Part shown: piece by piece, positions 16,926-25,378 of the stretch
Position numbering within the stretch: the first letter of the stretch is position 1
Layout: each line of letters begins with the position of its first letter
Assembly (NCBI GenBank): GCA_016926955.1
Contig: JAFGNN010000015.1
Coordinates: 1-55,542, forward strand
DNA length: 55,542 nt
From: Spirochaetales bacterium
Lineage (GTDB): Bacteria > Spirochaetota > Spirochaetia > Treponematales > UBA12059
Direction: 5' to 3'
The notes under the pieces: model-generated
The model's database searches: none
The model's input: the letters and a program-made list of their open reading frames with translations, nothing else
What the model was told of the DNA's origin: nothing
Translations under genes and position numbers: made by a program

Positions 16926-18398
16926 TCAGTCGCCAACGCGTTCGGTCCTGAGCCGGCCGAGGAGCCAATCCACCCACGCGTCGCCCGCGCCGCCCACCCA
17001 GGGCTCCGCCAGAAGCAACTCGAAGAAGGCGTCCCGTTCCTCGCCCAGCATGGCCAGGGCCTGTCCGCGATAGAAGCGGGCGCGCGCCTCGAGGGAAGGA
17101 TCCCTCCTGATGGAGAGGTAACGTGACAACTCGTCCGCGGCCGCCTTCCAGTCCTCCTTGAGAAGCCGTTCCGCGGCTATCAGCCTCAGCGTGTACTCGT
17201 CGCCCGAACCCTGGAGCACCCGGTCCTCGGGCAAGACCACGAGTTCCGGCGCTTCCGCCGGGACGGTCACCGCGTACCCGAGCAATTCCGAGGCGACCTT
17301 CTCTCCGGCGGCGCTGAGCGGAACCCGGGGCGGAAGTTCGAGCGAGGACAGGAGAGGCTTGCCATCGGGACTGACCGATCGGGACAGATAGAGGTAGGGA
17401 AGGGGAATCGAGCGGCTTGCCTGGGCCGCGTCCGGCAAGCCGACCCGGTAGCGACCCGCGGGTATTTCCGCAGCCACCGTTGTCGCGTTGGATCCTCTGC
17501 TCACCACGATCCTGCCCGTCCTCAGTCCTTCGTCGTCGACGATGGCATAGTAGTAGGGAATCCCGGGAACGGGGTAATCGAGGATGAATCCCTCCCTGTC
17601 CTGGAACGATGCCACAGTCGAGGCCACGAGCAAGGAGGCGACGTCAACGATCGGCGCGACGCCCCGATAGAGGACAAGCCGCGAACCGGGAGCGTCTGCG
17701 ATCCAGGAAACGCGGATGGCATCGTCCCGGGCAAGCGCGGCAATCGATCGAACCGGCGCCCGGGGAGCGGAGGAGGGCGCGGTCGAGCCAGCGGTCGGGG
17801 GCGGGGTCGTTGCAGCGATCCGGGGCGTGGTCGGGACCGCGGTCGGCTCGGGTGCGGCCGCGGGAGCGGCGGCGGGCGACACGCTCGACGTGGCCGGCAC
17901 GTCGGGCGATACCGCGACCGGGCCGGGAACGGGTTGCGGAGCGGAGGACTCCTCGGACGTTTTCGGGACGCCCGTCACGGGAAGGCCCGTCACGGTCGCG
18001 TTTCGCATCGGCTCGAGCATCACCACCGGATCGCCGTCCGCATCCAGGGCGAGCACCGCGTAGAAATAATTGCCGTCCAGTTCCGGGGCGTCCTCGAAAC
18101 TGCCGAGACCTTGCGGGACCCTGCCGATCACGACGGCTTCGTCGAAACGCGCCGAGTCGATCGGCGCGTCATGACGGTACACGAGATAGCCTGTGGCGGC
18201 ATCGTGGTCCACCCATCGGACCACCGGGCGGCCGTCCCGCACGCCGACGCGCACGCGGGTCGGCGCGACGATGTCGTCCTCGGCCGGGGCCTCGGGCGCG
18301 AAAGTCGGCACGGCGTCTTCTTCCGGGAGCCCCTGCGCGCCCAAGGCGCACCACGCCGCGAGCGCGGCGACCACGAACGGCACGATGTTTCGTCGCAT
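16926..18398 (-). CDS. Exported protein with Fn3-like domains, Pro/Ala-rich linker and C-terminal TPR-like region
   Basis: A 490-residue protein. A signal peptide is expected (MRRNIVPFVVAALAAWCALG, then AQG). Residues about 40-110 and 210-290 look like two fibronectin type III-type folds (VRWVDHDAATGYLVYRHD, and IRVSWIADAPGSRLVLYRG with PGIPYYYAIVDDEG). They are separated by a low-complexity linker rich in Pro, Ala, Thr and Ser (about 135-200). The C-terminus (about 400-490) has helical repeats such as LLKEDWKAAADELSRYL and ARARFYRGQALAMLGEE that resemble TPRs. It is probably a periplasmic or envelope scaffold; I do not recognise the family. The ATG is set by the signal peptide. A TATTAT element lies only 7 bases upstream, with no Shine-Dalgarno. 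Confidence 0.75.
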   Translation of the reverse strand: MRRNIVPFVVAALAAWCALGAQGLPEEDAVPTFAPEAPAEDDIVAPTRVRVGVRDGRPVVRWVDHDAATGYLVYRHDAPIDSARFDEAVVIGRVPQGLGSFEDAPELDGNYFYAVLALDADGDPVVMLEPMRNATVTGLPVTGVPKTSEESSAPQPVPGPVAVSPDVPATSSVSPAAAPAAAPEPTAVPTTPRIAATTPPPTAGSTAPSSAPRAPVRSIAALARDDAIRVSWIADAPGSRLVLYRGVAPIVDVASLLVASTVASFQDREGFILDYPVPGIPYYYAIVDDEGLRTGRIVVSRGSNATTVAAEIPAGRYRVGLPDAAQASRSIPLPYLYLSRSVSPDGKPLLSSLELPPRVPLSAAGEKVASELLGYAVTVPAEAPELVVLPEDRVLQGSGDEYTLRLIAAERLLKEDWKAAADELSRYLSIRRDPSLEARARFYRGQALAMLGEERDAFFELLLAEPWVGGAGDAWVDWLLGRLRTERVGD

Positions 18399-18405
18399 GT
18401 CATCG

Positions 18406-18434
18406 ATAATATCGGCGTTATCGGGCCCCGTCGA
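18406..18434 (-). promoter_or_regulatory. Possible leaderless promoter of the Fn3/TPR gene
   Basis: Minus strand: TCGACG (18434-18429), a 17-base spacer, and TATTAT (18411-18406), with 7 bases to ATG 18398. Confidence 0.4.
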
Positions 18435-18457
18435 TAGCCCGGAGGACGCTGCGGGCT

Positions 18458-18486
18458 TTGACACGAGGAGCCTCCTCGGATACCAT
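18458..18486 (+). promoter_or_regulatory. Promoter of the Cas2-like gene, with a palindromic spacer
   Basis: -35 TTGACA (18458-18463, full consensus), a 17-base spacer, and -10 TACCAT (18481-18486), with 6 bases to ATG 18493. The mRNA should be leaderless or nearly so. Bases 18464-18478 are the perfect inverted repeat CGAGGAG-C-CTCCTCG, which fills the spacer and is a likely operator. Confidence 0.55.
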
Positions 18487-18492
18487 TCCGCC

Positions 18493-18780
18493 ATGTTCGT
18501 TTCCGTGGTCTGCGACATGGGCGGCGAGGATTCCCGGGCCGCCGTCTTCGATCTGCTGGCGCGGTACGGCTTCGAGAAAGTCCAGCGCGCCTGCTTCGAA
18601 TCGTCCCGAATCCTCGAACGTGAACTCGCCGGGCTCAAGCGGGACATAGACAAGGCCACGGATTACTACGACACCGTCAGGATATACCAGTATCCCGTCG
18701 AAGGCGCGCTCGTCGTCAGCGTGCTCAAGGAAAACCGCTGGCGGCGCGTAATAGTGCGCGCCCCGGCGCCAAAGCCCTGA
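18493..18780 (+). CDS. Stand-alone Cas2-like small protein
   Basis: A 95-residue protein with a ferredoxin-like pattern that resembles Cas2/VapD-type proteins. The first strand ends in Asp8 (MFVSVVCDMG), where Cas2 has its conserved metal-binding Asp. It is followed by a helix and the text YGFEKVQRACFE, which parallels the Cas2 segment YG-x-RVQ-x-S-x-FE. Later come a basic helix (LAGLKRDIDKATD) and the strand VRIYQYP, the Cas2-like 'RIY' strand. There is no cas1, no other cas gene and no CRISPR array in the window, so a role in spacer acquisition is unlikely. It lies 47 bases upstream of prfB on the same strand and may be co-transcribed with it. A nuclease or regulatory RNA-binding role is possible but unproven. 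Confidence 0.65.
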   Translation: MFVSVVCDMGGEDSRAAVFDLLARYGFEKVQRACFESSRILERELAGLKRDIDKATDYYDTVRIYQYPVEGALVVSVLKENRWRRVIVRAPAPKP

Positions 18781-18827
18781 GGTTCCGGGAAGCCTCACAC
18801 CATCTTCACCAACAGCGGAGGATAGCC

Positions 18828-19965
18828 ATGCTCGACGATTTCATCGCACCCGTAGAGGAACTTCGCAGGACAGTCATCGAAATCTGGGGGCGTCTTTGAC
18901 CCCGTCGCCATTCGCGCGGCCATAGACAAAAACGACGAAGCGACCGCTCAGCCCGGGTTCTGGAGCGACCAGGCCAAGGCCGAGCGCGTCATCGGCGAAA
19001 ACAAGATACTGAGGCAGCGGCTCGAAACCTGGGAATCGCTCAAACGCGACGTCGACGGCATCGTCGAGATCCTCGCGCTCGCGCGCGAGGAAGGCGATGC
19101 CACGATGGAAGCCGACATCGCCGCCGCTTACGACAGCGCGAAGTCGCGCTTCGACAAAGCCATCGTACTCGAACTTCTGTCCGGCGAGGCCGACCGCGCC
19201 GGCGCCTTCCTCACCATACACGCGGGCTCGGGAGGCACCGAAGCCTGCGACTGGGCGTCGATGCTCTACCGCATGTACTGCCGCTGGGCCGAGCGCCGTG
19301 GCTTCAAGTACGAGGTTGTTGACCTGCTCGAGGCGGAAGGCGGCATCAAGAGCGTCACCCTCGAGATCGCCGGAGCCTACGCCTACGGCCATCTCCGCGG
19401 CGAATCGGGGGTTCATCGGCTGGTGCGCATCAGTCCTTTCGACGCGAACGCCCGCAGGCACACGAGCTTCGCAAGCGTCGCGATCCTGCCGGTCATCGAC
19501 GATTCGATCGATGTCACGGTGAAGCCGGACGAGATCCGCATCGATACCTACCGCGCGGGCGGCGCGGGGGGGCAGAAGGTCAACAAGACCGACAGCGCCG
19601 TGCGGATCACCCACCTCGCCACGGGAATCGTCGTGACCTGCCAGAACGAGCGCAGCCAGTACAAGAACAAGGATGTCGCCATGGCGGTGCTCAAGAGCCG
19701 GCTCTACGAGCACTACCGCGAGGAGAAGGATAAGGAGAACGCCAAATTCCAGGCGGAGAAGAAGGAGATAGCCTGGGGCAGCCAGATCCGATCCTACGTT
19801 TTCCAGCCTTACACAATGGTCAAGGATCATCGGACCAAGTTTTCCGTAGGAAACGTGCAGGCGGTGATGGACGGCGACCTCGACCCGTTCATCGAGAACT
19901 GGCTCCGCTTCCGCTGGAAGGGAGGCGCCGCGGCCGCCGCCGACGAAGACGACGAAGAGGTCTGA
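18828..19965 (+). CDS. prfB: Peptide chain release factor 2, expressed by programmed +1 frameshift
   Basis: RF2 recognises UGA and UAA stop codons and triggers peptide release. The gene begins at ATG 18828 after GGAGGATAG, runs 23 codons (MLDDFIAPVEELRRTVIEIW...) to an in-frame TGA at 18897-18899, and continues in the +1 frame from GAC at 18898, giving 378 residues. The frameshift site is the classical RF2 arrangement (see the separate entry). Downstream the SPF anticodon-like motif is at 202-204 and the GGQ catalytic motif at 247-249 (GAGGQKVNKTDSAVRI). The C-terminus is acidic. The low-RF2 feedback loop should control expression. A hairpin-like inverted repeat (18778-18797) precedes the gene. 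Confidence 0.95.
18886..18900 (+). promoter_or_regulatory. prfB programmed +1 frameshift site
   Basis: GGGGG-CGT-CTT-TGA-C: an internal Shine-Dalgarno-like G run three bases before the slippery CTT, followed by TGA and C. This is the same spacing as in Escherichia coli prfB (GGGGG-TAT-CTT-TGA-C). Confidence 0.93.
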
Positions 19966-19979
19966 GGATACGGTCGGTC

Positions 19980-21425
19980 ATGCGCGCATTTTCCGCCGGA
20001 GCCTCGGGGCTGAAAGCCCTCGCTCCGCTCGCCGCCCTTTTGTTGACTCAGGCCGGGCTCCGGGCCGACGCGACGGCATACGATCCGGATACGCTGTGGC
20101 GCGTCGCGATAGTCGCGTTCGCCGTGGAACCCGGCAGCGGTGCGGCGGCGGAAAAAGCCGCCTCGACGGTTCCCTCGCTCTTGATCGCGGCGATCTCCGA
20201 CCTGCCCGAGCATCGCTACTCGATAGAAGCCGCCCGGGCCAGGGGGCGACGCCTGGCCGCGGTCTCCCGCACCTCCGCCGACAGGGCGCTCGCCGAGGCT
20301 CGCACGGGGCTCGACCGGCTGGTTTTCTCGCCGGCCGCGGGCGAGGCGGAGAGGAAGCGCCTCGAGGAGGCTTACCGGGTCGCGCTGCGGAACGCGGAAG
20401 AAGCCGCCGCGGGGGACGCCGAGGTGCCGGTCCCGCCGGCCAAGCCCATCGGCTTCCATGCCGTCAACAAGGCGGGCAGGCCGCTGGAGCTCAAGGTCTC
20501 CGTCCCTGAACTCGCCGCGACCGAGAGAATCGACATGGTGCTCTCCGGATCCGTCCGCCGCATCGGAGATTACCTCGCCTTCACGATAGAGGCTTGGGAC
20601 AGGGACCTCGGCATGCCGGTGGCCAGAATCATCGACTATTCCGCTCCCGATGACCTTGAGTCCTTTGTGACGCGGGCACTCCCGATTCTGCGCGAGGCCG
20701 TCGCTGGAATCGAAGCCAGGCGCGTCGTTTTCGGGACCGATCCGCCAGACGCGACGCTCTCCATAATTGAAGCATCCGGAAGCGCGCGCGCGCTGCTCCA
20801 ATCGGAGCGCGTCGTTTACCTGTATGGTCCTTTGGAGCGTACCCTCGTCGCGAGCGCGCCCGGACGCGAAACGCTCTCGCTCGCGCTCCCCGGATACGGC
20901 CCCGACGAGCGGATCGAGCTGACGCTCCCCCCCCTTCCGCTGGGTCCGGCCCTGTCGCTCGAATCCGTGCCGCCGGGAGCCACCCTTTACCTGGAAGGCC
21001 GGAAGGCTGGCGTCGCCCCCCTCGAGGTACCGGCCGCTCCCTTTCCGCGTGTCGCGGAATTCCGGCTCGAAGGCTTCAGACCCGCCACCTTCGTACTGGA
21101 TCCGGGCTCGACACGGGTTCCCGAGGCCGTGCTCGTGCCGGAAGCCGAGGCGCTACCGATGGCGATCGAGGCCAGACGCGACAGATTCTACGATTCGCTC
21201 GGCTGGTTCGTGGCCTCGCTCCCCGTTTCGGTGTTGTCCTGGCAGGTATACCGATCGTATTATGACGCGGCCCTGCTTGCGGGAACCTCTGATCCCGCCT
21301 ATGACAAGCTCTCGATATCCGCGGGAGCCGGCGGCGCCGCGTTCGCTGCGAGCGCGGGCGTGAGCGCGGTCCTGGCGGGGATTTCTGCGCTGAGGCTTTG
21401 GCATTACATCCGGTCAGCGGACTGA
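19980..21425 (+). CDS. Exported PEGA-domain protein
   Basis: A 481-residue protein with a probable N-terminal signal or anchor (LKALAPLAALLLTQAGLRAD). The middle contains a charged helical segment (EAERKRLEEAYRVALRNAEE) and a beta-rich domain. Residues about 320-370 form a PEGA domain (LSLESVPPGATLYLEGRKAG, then PLEVP and FRLEGFRP), a surface-associated beta fold. Near the C-terminus are two hydrophobic segments (GWFVASLPVSVLSW and an Ala-rich stretch), so the protein may be anchored in a membrane at that end. The precise role is unknown. It starts 15 bases after prfB, with GAGGATA as a possible ribosome binding site, and probably shares its transcript; ftsY follows after 30 bases. Confidence 0.75.
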   Translation: MRAFSAGASGLKALAPLAALLLTQAGLRADATAYDPDTLWRVAIVAFAVEPGSGAAAEKAASTVPSLLIAAISDLPEHRYSIEAARARGRRLAAVSRTSADRALAEARTGLDRLVFSPAAGEAERKRLEEAYRVALRNAEEAAAGDAEVPVPPAKPIGFHAVNKAGRPLELKVSVPELAATERIDMVLSGSVRRIGDYLAFTIEAWDRDLGMPVARIIDYSAPDDLESFVTRALPILREAVAGIEARRVVFGTDPPDATLSIIEASGSARALLQSERVVYLYGPLERTLVASAPGRETLSLALPGYGPDERIELTLPPLPLGPALSLESVPPGATLYLEGRKAGVAPLEVPAAPFPRVAEFRLEGFRPATFVLDPGSTRVPEAVLVPEAEALPMAIEARRDRFYDSLGWFVASLPVSVLSWQVYRSYYDAALLAGTSDPAYDKLSISAGAGGAAFAASAGVSAVLAGISALRLWHYIRSAD

Positions 21426-21455
21426 GCTCCGCCGCGGTAACACGAGGATCGAAAG

Positions 21456-22322
21456 GTGAAGATAAGCGACCGCATCCGGAAAATGCTGGGCATCGCCCGG
21501 GTTTCCGACGATTTTTTTGACGAACTCGCGGACCTGCTGGTCGAGGGGGATCTTGGCGCCGGACTCGTGTCCGCGGCGGCCGACGAACTCAAGATCCGTT
21601 GTCGGTCGAAGGGTCTGAACGACGGTGACCTGATCCGCGCGGAGCTCAAGGCAGTCCTCGCCTCTTACGGAAAGGAGGCGCGATTCGACTTTGCGTCGAC
21701 AGGGCTCGACGTCGTCCTCGTTCTCGGCGTGAACGGCGTCGGGAAGACAACCACCTGCGCCAAGATAGCCCGCCGCTTCCGCGAGTCGGGGAGCGGCGTC
21801 GTGCTGGCGGCTTGCGATACCTTCCGGGCAGCGGCCACCGAGCAGCTCAAGCTCCATGGCGAGAGGCTGGGAGTTCGTGTCGTCTCGCAAGGCGAAGGAG
21901 CAGACCCGGGCGCGGTACTCTACGATGCCCTGGACGCGGCGCGCGCGGACGGTGCGGGCCTGCTGGTCGCGGACACGGCAGGGCGCATGCACACTAAACA
22001 GAACCTGGTGCGCGAACTCGGAAAGCTCGACAAGATAGCGCTGGCGCGCGTGCCGCCGGGTCGTTTGCGCAAGTTGCTCGTGGTTGACTCGACCACCGGA
22101 CAAAACGCCCTCCGCCAGGCCGAGAGCTTCGCCGCGGCGGTCAGTATCGACGCCCTGATCCTGTCCAAGTACGACTCCACCGCCAAGGGCGGCGTGGCGC
22201 TTGCCATCGCGAAGGAGCTGGGCATTCCCACCGCCTTTGTCGGCACGGGAGAGGGAGTCGACGATTTTTCGCCGTTCACCCTGGATGCTTACCTCGACGA
22301 AATGACGGGCTCGCTCGCGTGA
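21456..22322 (+). CDS. ftsY: Signal recognition particle receptor FtsY
   Basis: A 288-residue SRP GTPase receptor that docks ribosome-nascent-chain complexes at the inner membrane. The N domain (about 1-80) is followed by the G domain with GVNGVGKTTT at residues 91-100, DTFRAAATEQL, DTAGR, and the guanine-specificity region SKYDSTAKGG, in which the family usually has TKLDGTAKGG. The long acidic A domain of the E. coli protein is absent, as in many bacteria. The start is GTG 21456 with GAGGA 7 bases upstream. Its stop overlaps the next start (GTGA), so it is coupled to the exported protein and lolCDE downstream. Confidence 0.95.
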   Translation: MKISDRIRKMLGIARVSDDFFDELADLLVEGDLGAGLVSAAADELKIRCRSKGLNDGDLIRAELKAVLASYGKEARFDFASTGLDVVLVLGVNGVGKTTTCAKIARRFRESGSGVVLAACDTFRAAATEQLKLHGERLGVRVVSQGEGADPGAVLYDALDAARADGAGLLVADTAGRMHTKQNLVRELGKLDKIALARVPPGRLRKLLVVDSTTGQNALRQAESFAAAVSIDALILSKYDSTAKGGVALAIAKELGIPTAFVGTGEGVDDFSPFTLDAYLDEMTGSLA

Positions 22323-23398
22323 AGCGCCGCGGCATCGACCGGATCGCGGTCCTGGTCTTCGCGCTTTCCTCTGCGCAGGCCTTCGCCCAGGTTTCCTGGT
22401 GGGAATCGGACGCTCTCGGCCTCGCCTACCGGCAGGTGGCGCCGTTCCTCGCGCCCGGCCTTCGCTGGTCGCTCAAGGTGGAGCGCTCGCCCGGTTTGGA
22501 ATCCCGCGTCCTCTACCGGGGAGGCAGGGAACATTCAAGCCTGGAGCGTTCCCTGGATCCGGTCGGAGCCGTTGTCTCGGAACGGGAAACCCTCGCCGAC
22601 GGCTCCTCGACGGAGACCTTCTTCCTGACCGCGGGTTTCCCCTCGATGCGAACCGAACGCTTCGTCGACGGTTCTTCGCGCGTTTCCGCGTTCGAATGGG
22701 CGGACGGGCGCCTCGTATCGATCACGGTCACCGACGGTTCCGGATCTGCGCTCTGGAAGGACAGCTACCGGTATGCCGCTTCCGGCGAGCCGACCGAGTT
22801 CCGACGAACCGCCCCTGACGGCTCGGTGCTGGTCGCGGGGGCTGCGGGCGCCTCCTCGTGGCTGCGGGCCGCGGGCTTGTCGGCTTCGCGCGCCTACGAT
22901 CCGGAAGGCCGGCTCGTCGCCATGGTTTCCGCGACGGACTCCGGAGAGATCCGCAAGGAGGCAAACGAGTACGAAGGAGACTCGCGACTTCCCTCGCGGG
23001 TACGGATAGAGGAAGGGGAATCGACCATCCTCCGCTCCTTCGACGCTTCGGGCCGGCTTGTCTCCGAACTCGAGACGCGTGCCGGGGAGATCATCCACGA
23101 GCGGCTCTTGACGCGGAATGCCGCGGGGCTCGTCACCGTGGAGACGGAGCGCTCCGGAACCCGACTCGACGTGACGACTCACGCCTACCGTTCGGACGGT
23201 ACGGAGCTCCGCACGGAGGAGAGGATCGGCGGCTTGCTGTCCCGCGCGGTCGACTACGCGCCCGGCGGACTAGAGTGGACGGAATCGCTCTATGACCGCG
23301 GCGTCCTGTTCGCCCGCCGAGCTTGGTCGGAAGGACGCGCTGTCCGCGAGGAGCTCTGGGCAGACGGGGTGCTCGTCCGCGAAAGGAGCCTGCCATGA
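22319..23398 (+). CDS. Exported protein of unknown function between ftsY and lolC (YD/MORN-like strands)
   Basis: A 359-residue protein. GTG 22319 overlaps the ftsY stop, and its own stop overlaps the lolC start (ATGA). A signal peptide is expected (AVLVFALSSAQAFA, then QVSWW). The mature part has many short repeated strand-turn units such as YRYAASGEPTEFRRTAPDGS, SRAYDPEGRLVAMVSA and FDASGRLVSELETRAGE. These recall YD-repeat or YwqK-type beta sheets that extend by repetition. I do not recognise a named family. Embedding in the lol operon suggests a periplasmic partner of lipoprotein sorting, but that is inference from position only. Confidence 0.75.
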   Translation: MKRRGIDRIAVLVFALSSAQAFAQVSWWESDALGLAYRQVAPFLAPGLRWSLKVERSPGLESRVLYRGGREHSSLERSLDPVGAVVSERETLADGSSTETFFLTAGFPSMRTERFVDGSSRVSAFEWADGRLVSITVTDGSGSALWKDSYRYAASGEPTEFRRTAPDGSVLVAGAAGASSWLRAAGLSASRAYDPEGRLVAMVSATDSGEIRKEANEYEGDSRLPSRVRIEEGESTILRSFDASGRLVSELETRAGEIIHERLLTRNAAGLVTVETERSGTRLDVTTHAYRSDGTELRTEERIGGLLSRAVDYAPGGLEWTESLYDRGVLFARRAWSEGRAVREELWADGVLVRERSLP

Positions 23399-24705
23399 AC
23401 GGCCGACGATCATGGATCGGCTTCGTGGCCCTGCGCTGGTTCAGGGCGCGCCGCTCCGGTGGAGGGTTCGCCACCACCCTGCTCGCCGCCGCGGGTATCG
23501 CGACGGGATGCGCGGCCCTAGTCGTCGTCCTCTCGGTGATGAACGGATTCCAGCTCGGATTCATCGAGGCGATCCTCGAACTCGACAGCCACCACGTCCG
23601 GCTCGAGCTTGAAACCGACGACCTGGAATCCGCGACCGAGGTGGCAGGGCTCCTCCGCGAACGGGCGTCCCTGGTGTCCGCGCTCCCGTTTTCCGAACGC
23701 GAAGCCGTGGCCCTCGGCCCGGGTTCCCGCTCGTACCCGCTGCGCGTCAAGGTGCTGCCTTCCGACGCCGCGGCGCTCGACCCGGCCTTCGACAAGAGCC
23801 TGGAAATGCTCGCGGGACTCCCGCCGGGATCGCCGGGTCTCGCCGTCGGCGCCGAGCTCGCCCGCCTGCTCGGCGTGTGGGTCGGCGACTCGATCGAACT
23901 CCTCGTTGTGGACGCGGACGTCGAGGAAGGCGTCAGCGCGCGTACGGTCCAGGCCGAGGTCTCTGCGGTGTTCCGTTCGGGATACTACGAATTTGACGCC
24001 GGCCTCGCATTCTGCGACGAGATTCTGGGTAATTCGCTGGGTGCGGGCAAGGCTCTGGTCGGGGTGAAGCTCGCGGACCGCTTCGACGCCCCCGGGGCGG
24101 CGGAGAGGCTCGCCTCGCTCGCTGGCCTGGAGCGCGAGGCCGCCGTCGACTGGTCGGTCTACAACCGCTCCTTCTTCGGCGCACTCCGTCTCGAAAAATC
24201 CGTGATGATGCTGCTGGTCGGCCTCATCTTCCTCGTGGTGGGGGTGAGCATTTTCCACGCCATGCGGCGGGCCGTATTCGAGCGCATGGAGGACATCGCG
24301 GTCCTCAAGGCGCTCGGCGGCGATTCCGGCGACCTGCGCACCGTATTCACGCTCGAGGGGCTCGGAACCGGCCTCGCGGGGGCGATAGCCGGCGCGGCCC
24401 TGGGCCTGGCCATCGCGGCCAACATCAACGAGGCGCTCGGGATCGTAGAATCCGCGGTACAGCTGGTGCGCGCCATTCCCGTCGCCGTCGAACGGCTGCT
24501 CGGCATGGTTCCGCCGTCGGGCGACACCTCGTTCAAGGTATTCTCTCCGACATCCTTCTATCTCATCGATGTCCCGTCGCGCCCCCTGTTGCCCGAAACG
24601 CTGTTCGTGGCGGCGATGGGCGCCTCGAGCGCGGCGGCGGCCGCCTGGCTCGCCGCCGCACGCGTACCACGCTTCAAGCCCTCGGAGGTCCTGCGCGATG
24701 AATGA
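23395..24705 (+). CDS. lolC: Lipoprotein-releasing ABC transporter permease (LolC/E-type, first copy)
   Basis: A 436-residue membrane subunit with the FtsX-like layout. One N-terminal membrane helix (about 25-48) is followed by a large periplasmic domain (about 49-260, starting ILELDSHHVRLELE) and three C-terminal helices (about 265-430), with the coupling text MEDIAVLKALGGDSGDLRTVF. Such proteins extract lipoproteins from the inner membrane using ATP from LolD. ATG 23395 overlaps the previous stop. The frame also has an upstream extension, but ATGA coupling and the N-terminal basic residues favour 23395. Its 3' end overlaps lolD by 8 bases. The C/E assignment is by position only. Confidence 0.85.
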   Translation: MNGRRSWIGFVALRWFRARRSGGGFATTLLAAAGIATGCAALVVVLSVMNGFQLGFIEAILELDSHHVRLELETDDLESATEVAGLLRERASLVSALPFSEREAVALGPGSRSYPLRVKVLPSDAAALDPAFDKSLEMLAGLPPGSPGLAVGAELARLLGVWVGDSIELLVVDADVEEGVSARTVQAEVSAVFRSGYYEFDAGLAFCDEILGNSLGAGKALVGVKLADRFDAPGAAERLASLAGLEREAAVDWSVYNRSFFGALRLEKSVMMLLVGLIFLVVGVSIFHAMRRAVFERMEDIAVLKALGGDSGDLRTVFTLEGLGTGLAGAIAGAALGLAIAANINEALGIVESAVQLVRAIPVAVERLLGMVPPSGDTSFKVFSPTSFYLIDVPSRPLLPETLFVAAMGASSAAAAAWLAAARVPRFKPSEVLRDE

Positions 24706-25378
24706 AAGCCTGATCGAATGCGTCGGTCTGCGGCGCATTTTCGAAAGCGAGGCGGAAACCCTCGAAATCCTGAAGCGCGTGGACCTCAGCGTCGCAGCCG
24801 GAGAGAGCGTCGCAGTCACCGGGGCGTCGGGTTCCGGAAAAAGCACCCTGTTATCGATACTCGGAGGACTGGACGCGCCGAGCGACGGCACGGTGCGCGT
24901 GGGACCGTGGCGCCTCGACCGCAGCCCCGAATCGAAGCTTTCGGAATACAGGGCCGCCTTCGTAGGCTTCGTGTTCCAGTTCCACTACCTGCTCAAGGAC
25001 TTCACCGCCCTCGAGAACGTCATGTTGCCCGCCTTCATGCGGGGGACGCCCAGACGCGACGCCATCAAGAAGGCGCGTTCGGCCCTCGAGGGGCTCGGCC
25101 TCGGCGCTCGGCTCGACCATTATCCCGCGCAACTTTCCGGAGGCGAACGCCAGCGCGCCGCCATAGCCCGGGCGCTCGTCAACGATCCGCCGCTCGTTCT
25201 CGCTGACGAACCGACCGGCAATCTCGACCCTGCCAGCGCCCGACAGGTGGAGGAACTCCTCTACGGAGCCTGCGCCGGACGTGGCGTCACGCTCGTTCTG
25301 GTCACCCACGATCGTGGCATCGCCGAGCGCGCCGATCGCCGGCTCGTCATAGCTGACGGGGAGCTTTCGCCCGCATGA
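24698..25378 (+). CDS. lolD: Lipoprotein-releasing ABC transporter ATPase LolD
   Basis: A 226-residue ATPase. Walker A is GASGSGKST (about residues 42-50), the Q-loop reads FVFQFHYLLKDFTALENVML, which is close to the LolD hallmark, the signature is LSGGERQR, Walker B is PLVLADEPTGNLD and the switch His is in LVTHD. It should drive lipoprotein release by the two flanking permeases. The ATG overlaps the lolC 3' end, and the stop overlaps the lolE start (ATGA). Confidence 0.93.
   Translation: MNESLIECVGLRRIFESEAETLEILKRVDLSVAAGESVAVTGASGSGKSTLLSILGGLDAPSDGTVRVGPWRLDRSPESKLSEYRAAFVGFVFQFHYLLKDFTALENVMLPAFMRGTPRRDAIKKARSALEGLGLGARLDHYPAQLSGGERQRAAIARALVNDPPLVLADEPTGNLDPASARQVEELLYGACAGRGVTLVLVTHDRGIAERADRRLVIADGELSPA

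Noticed and set aside
18493-18780. A CRISPR-Cas locus
   Set aside because: Only a Cas2-like protein is present. I found no regular repeat-spacer array, no cas1 and no effector gene in the window.
18828-18899. prfB as a pseudogene because of an early stop
   Set aside because: The TGA is within the classical RF2 frameshift signal and the downstream frame is intact.
23518-24891. Long antisense open frame opposite lolC
   Set aside because: Same reason: a mirror of a GC-rich coding sequence, no family features, no promoter.
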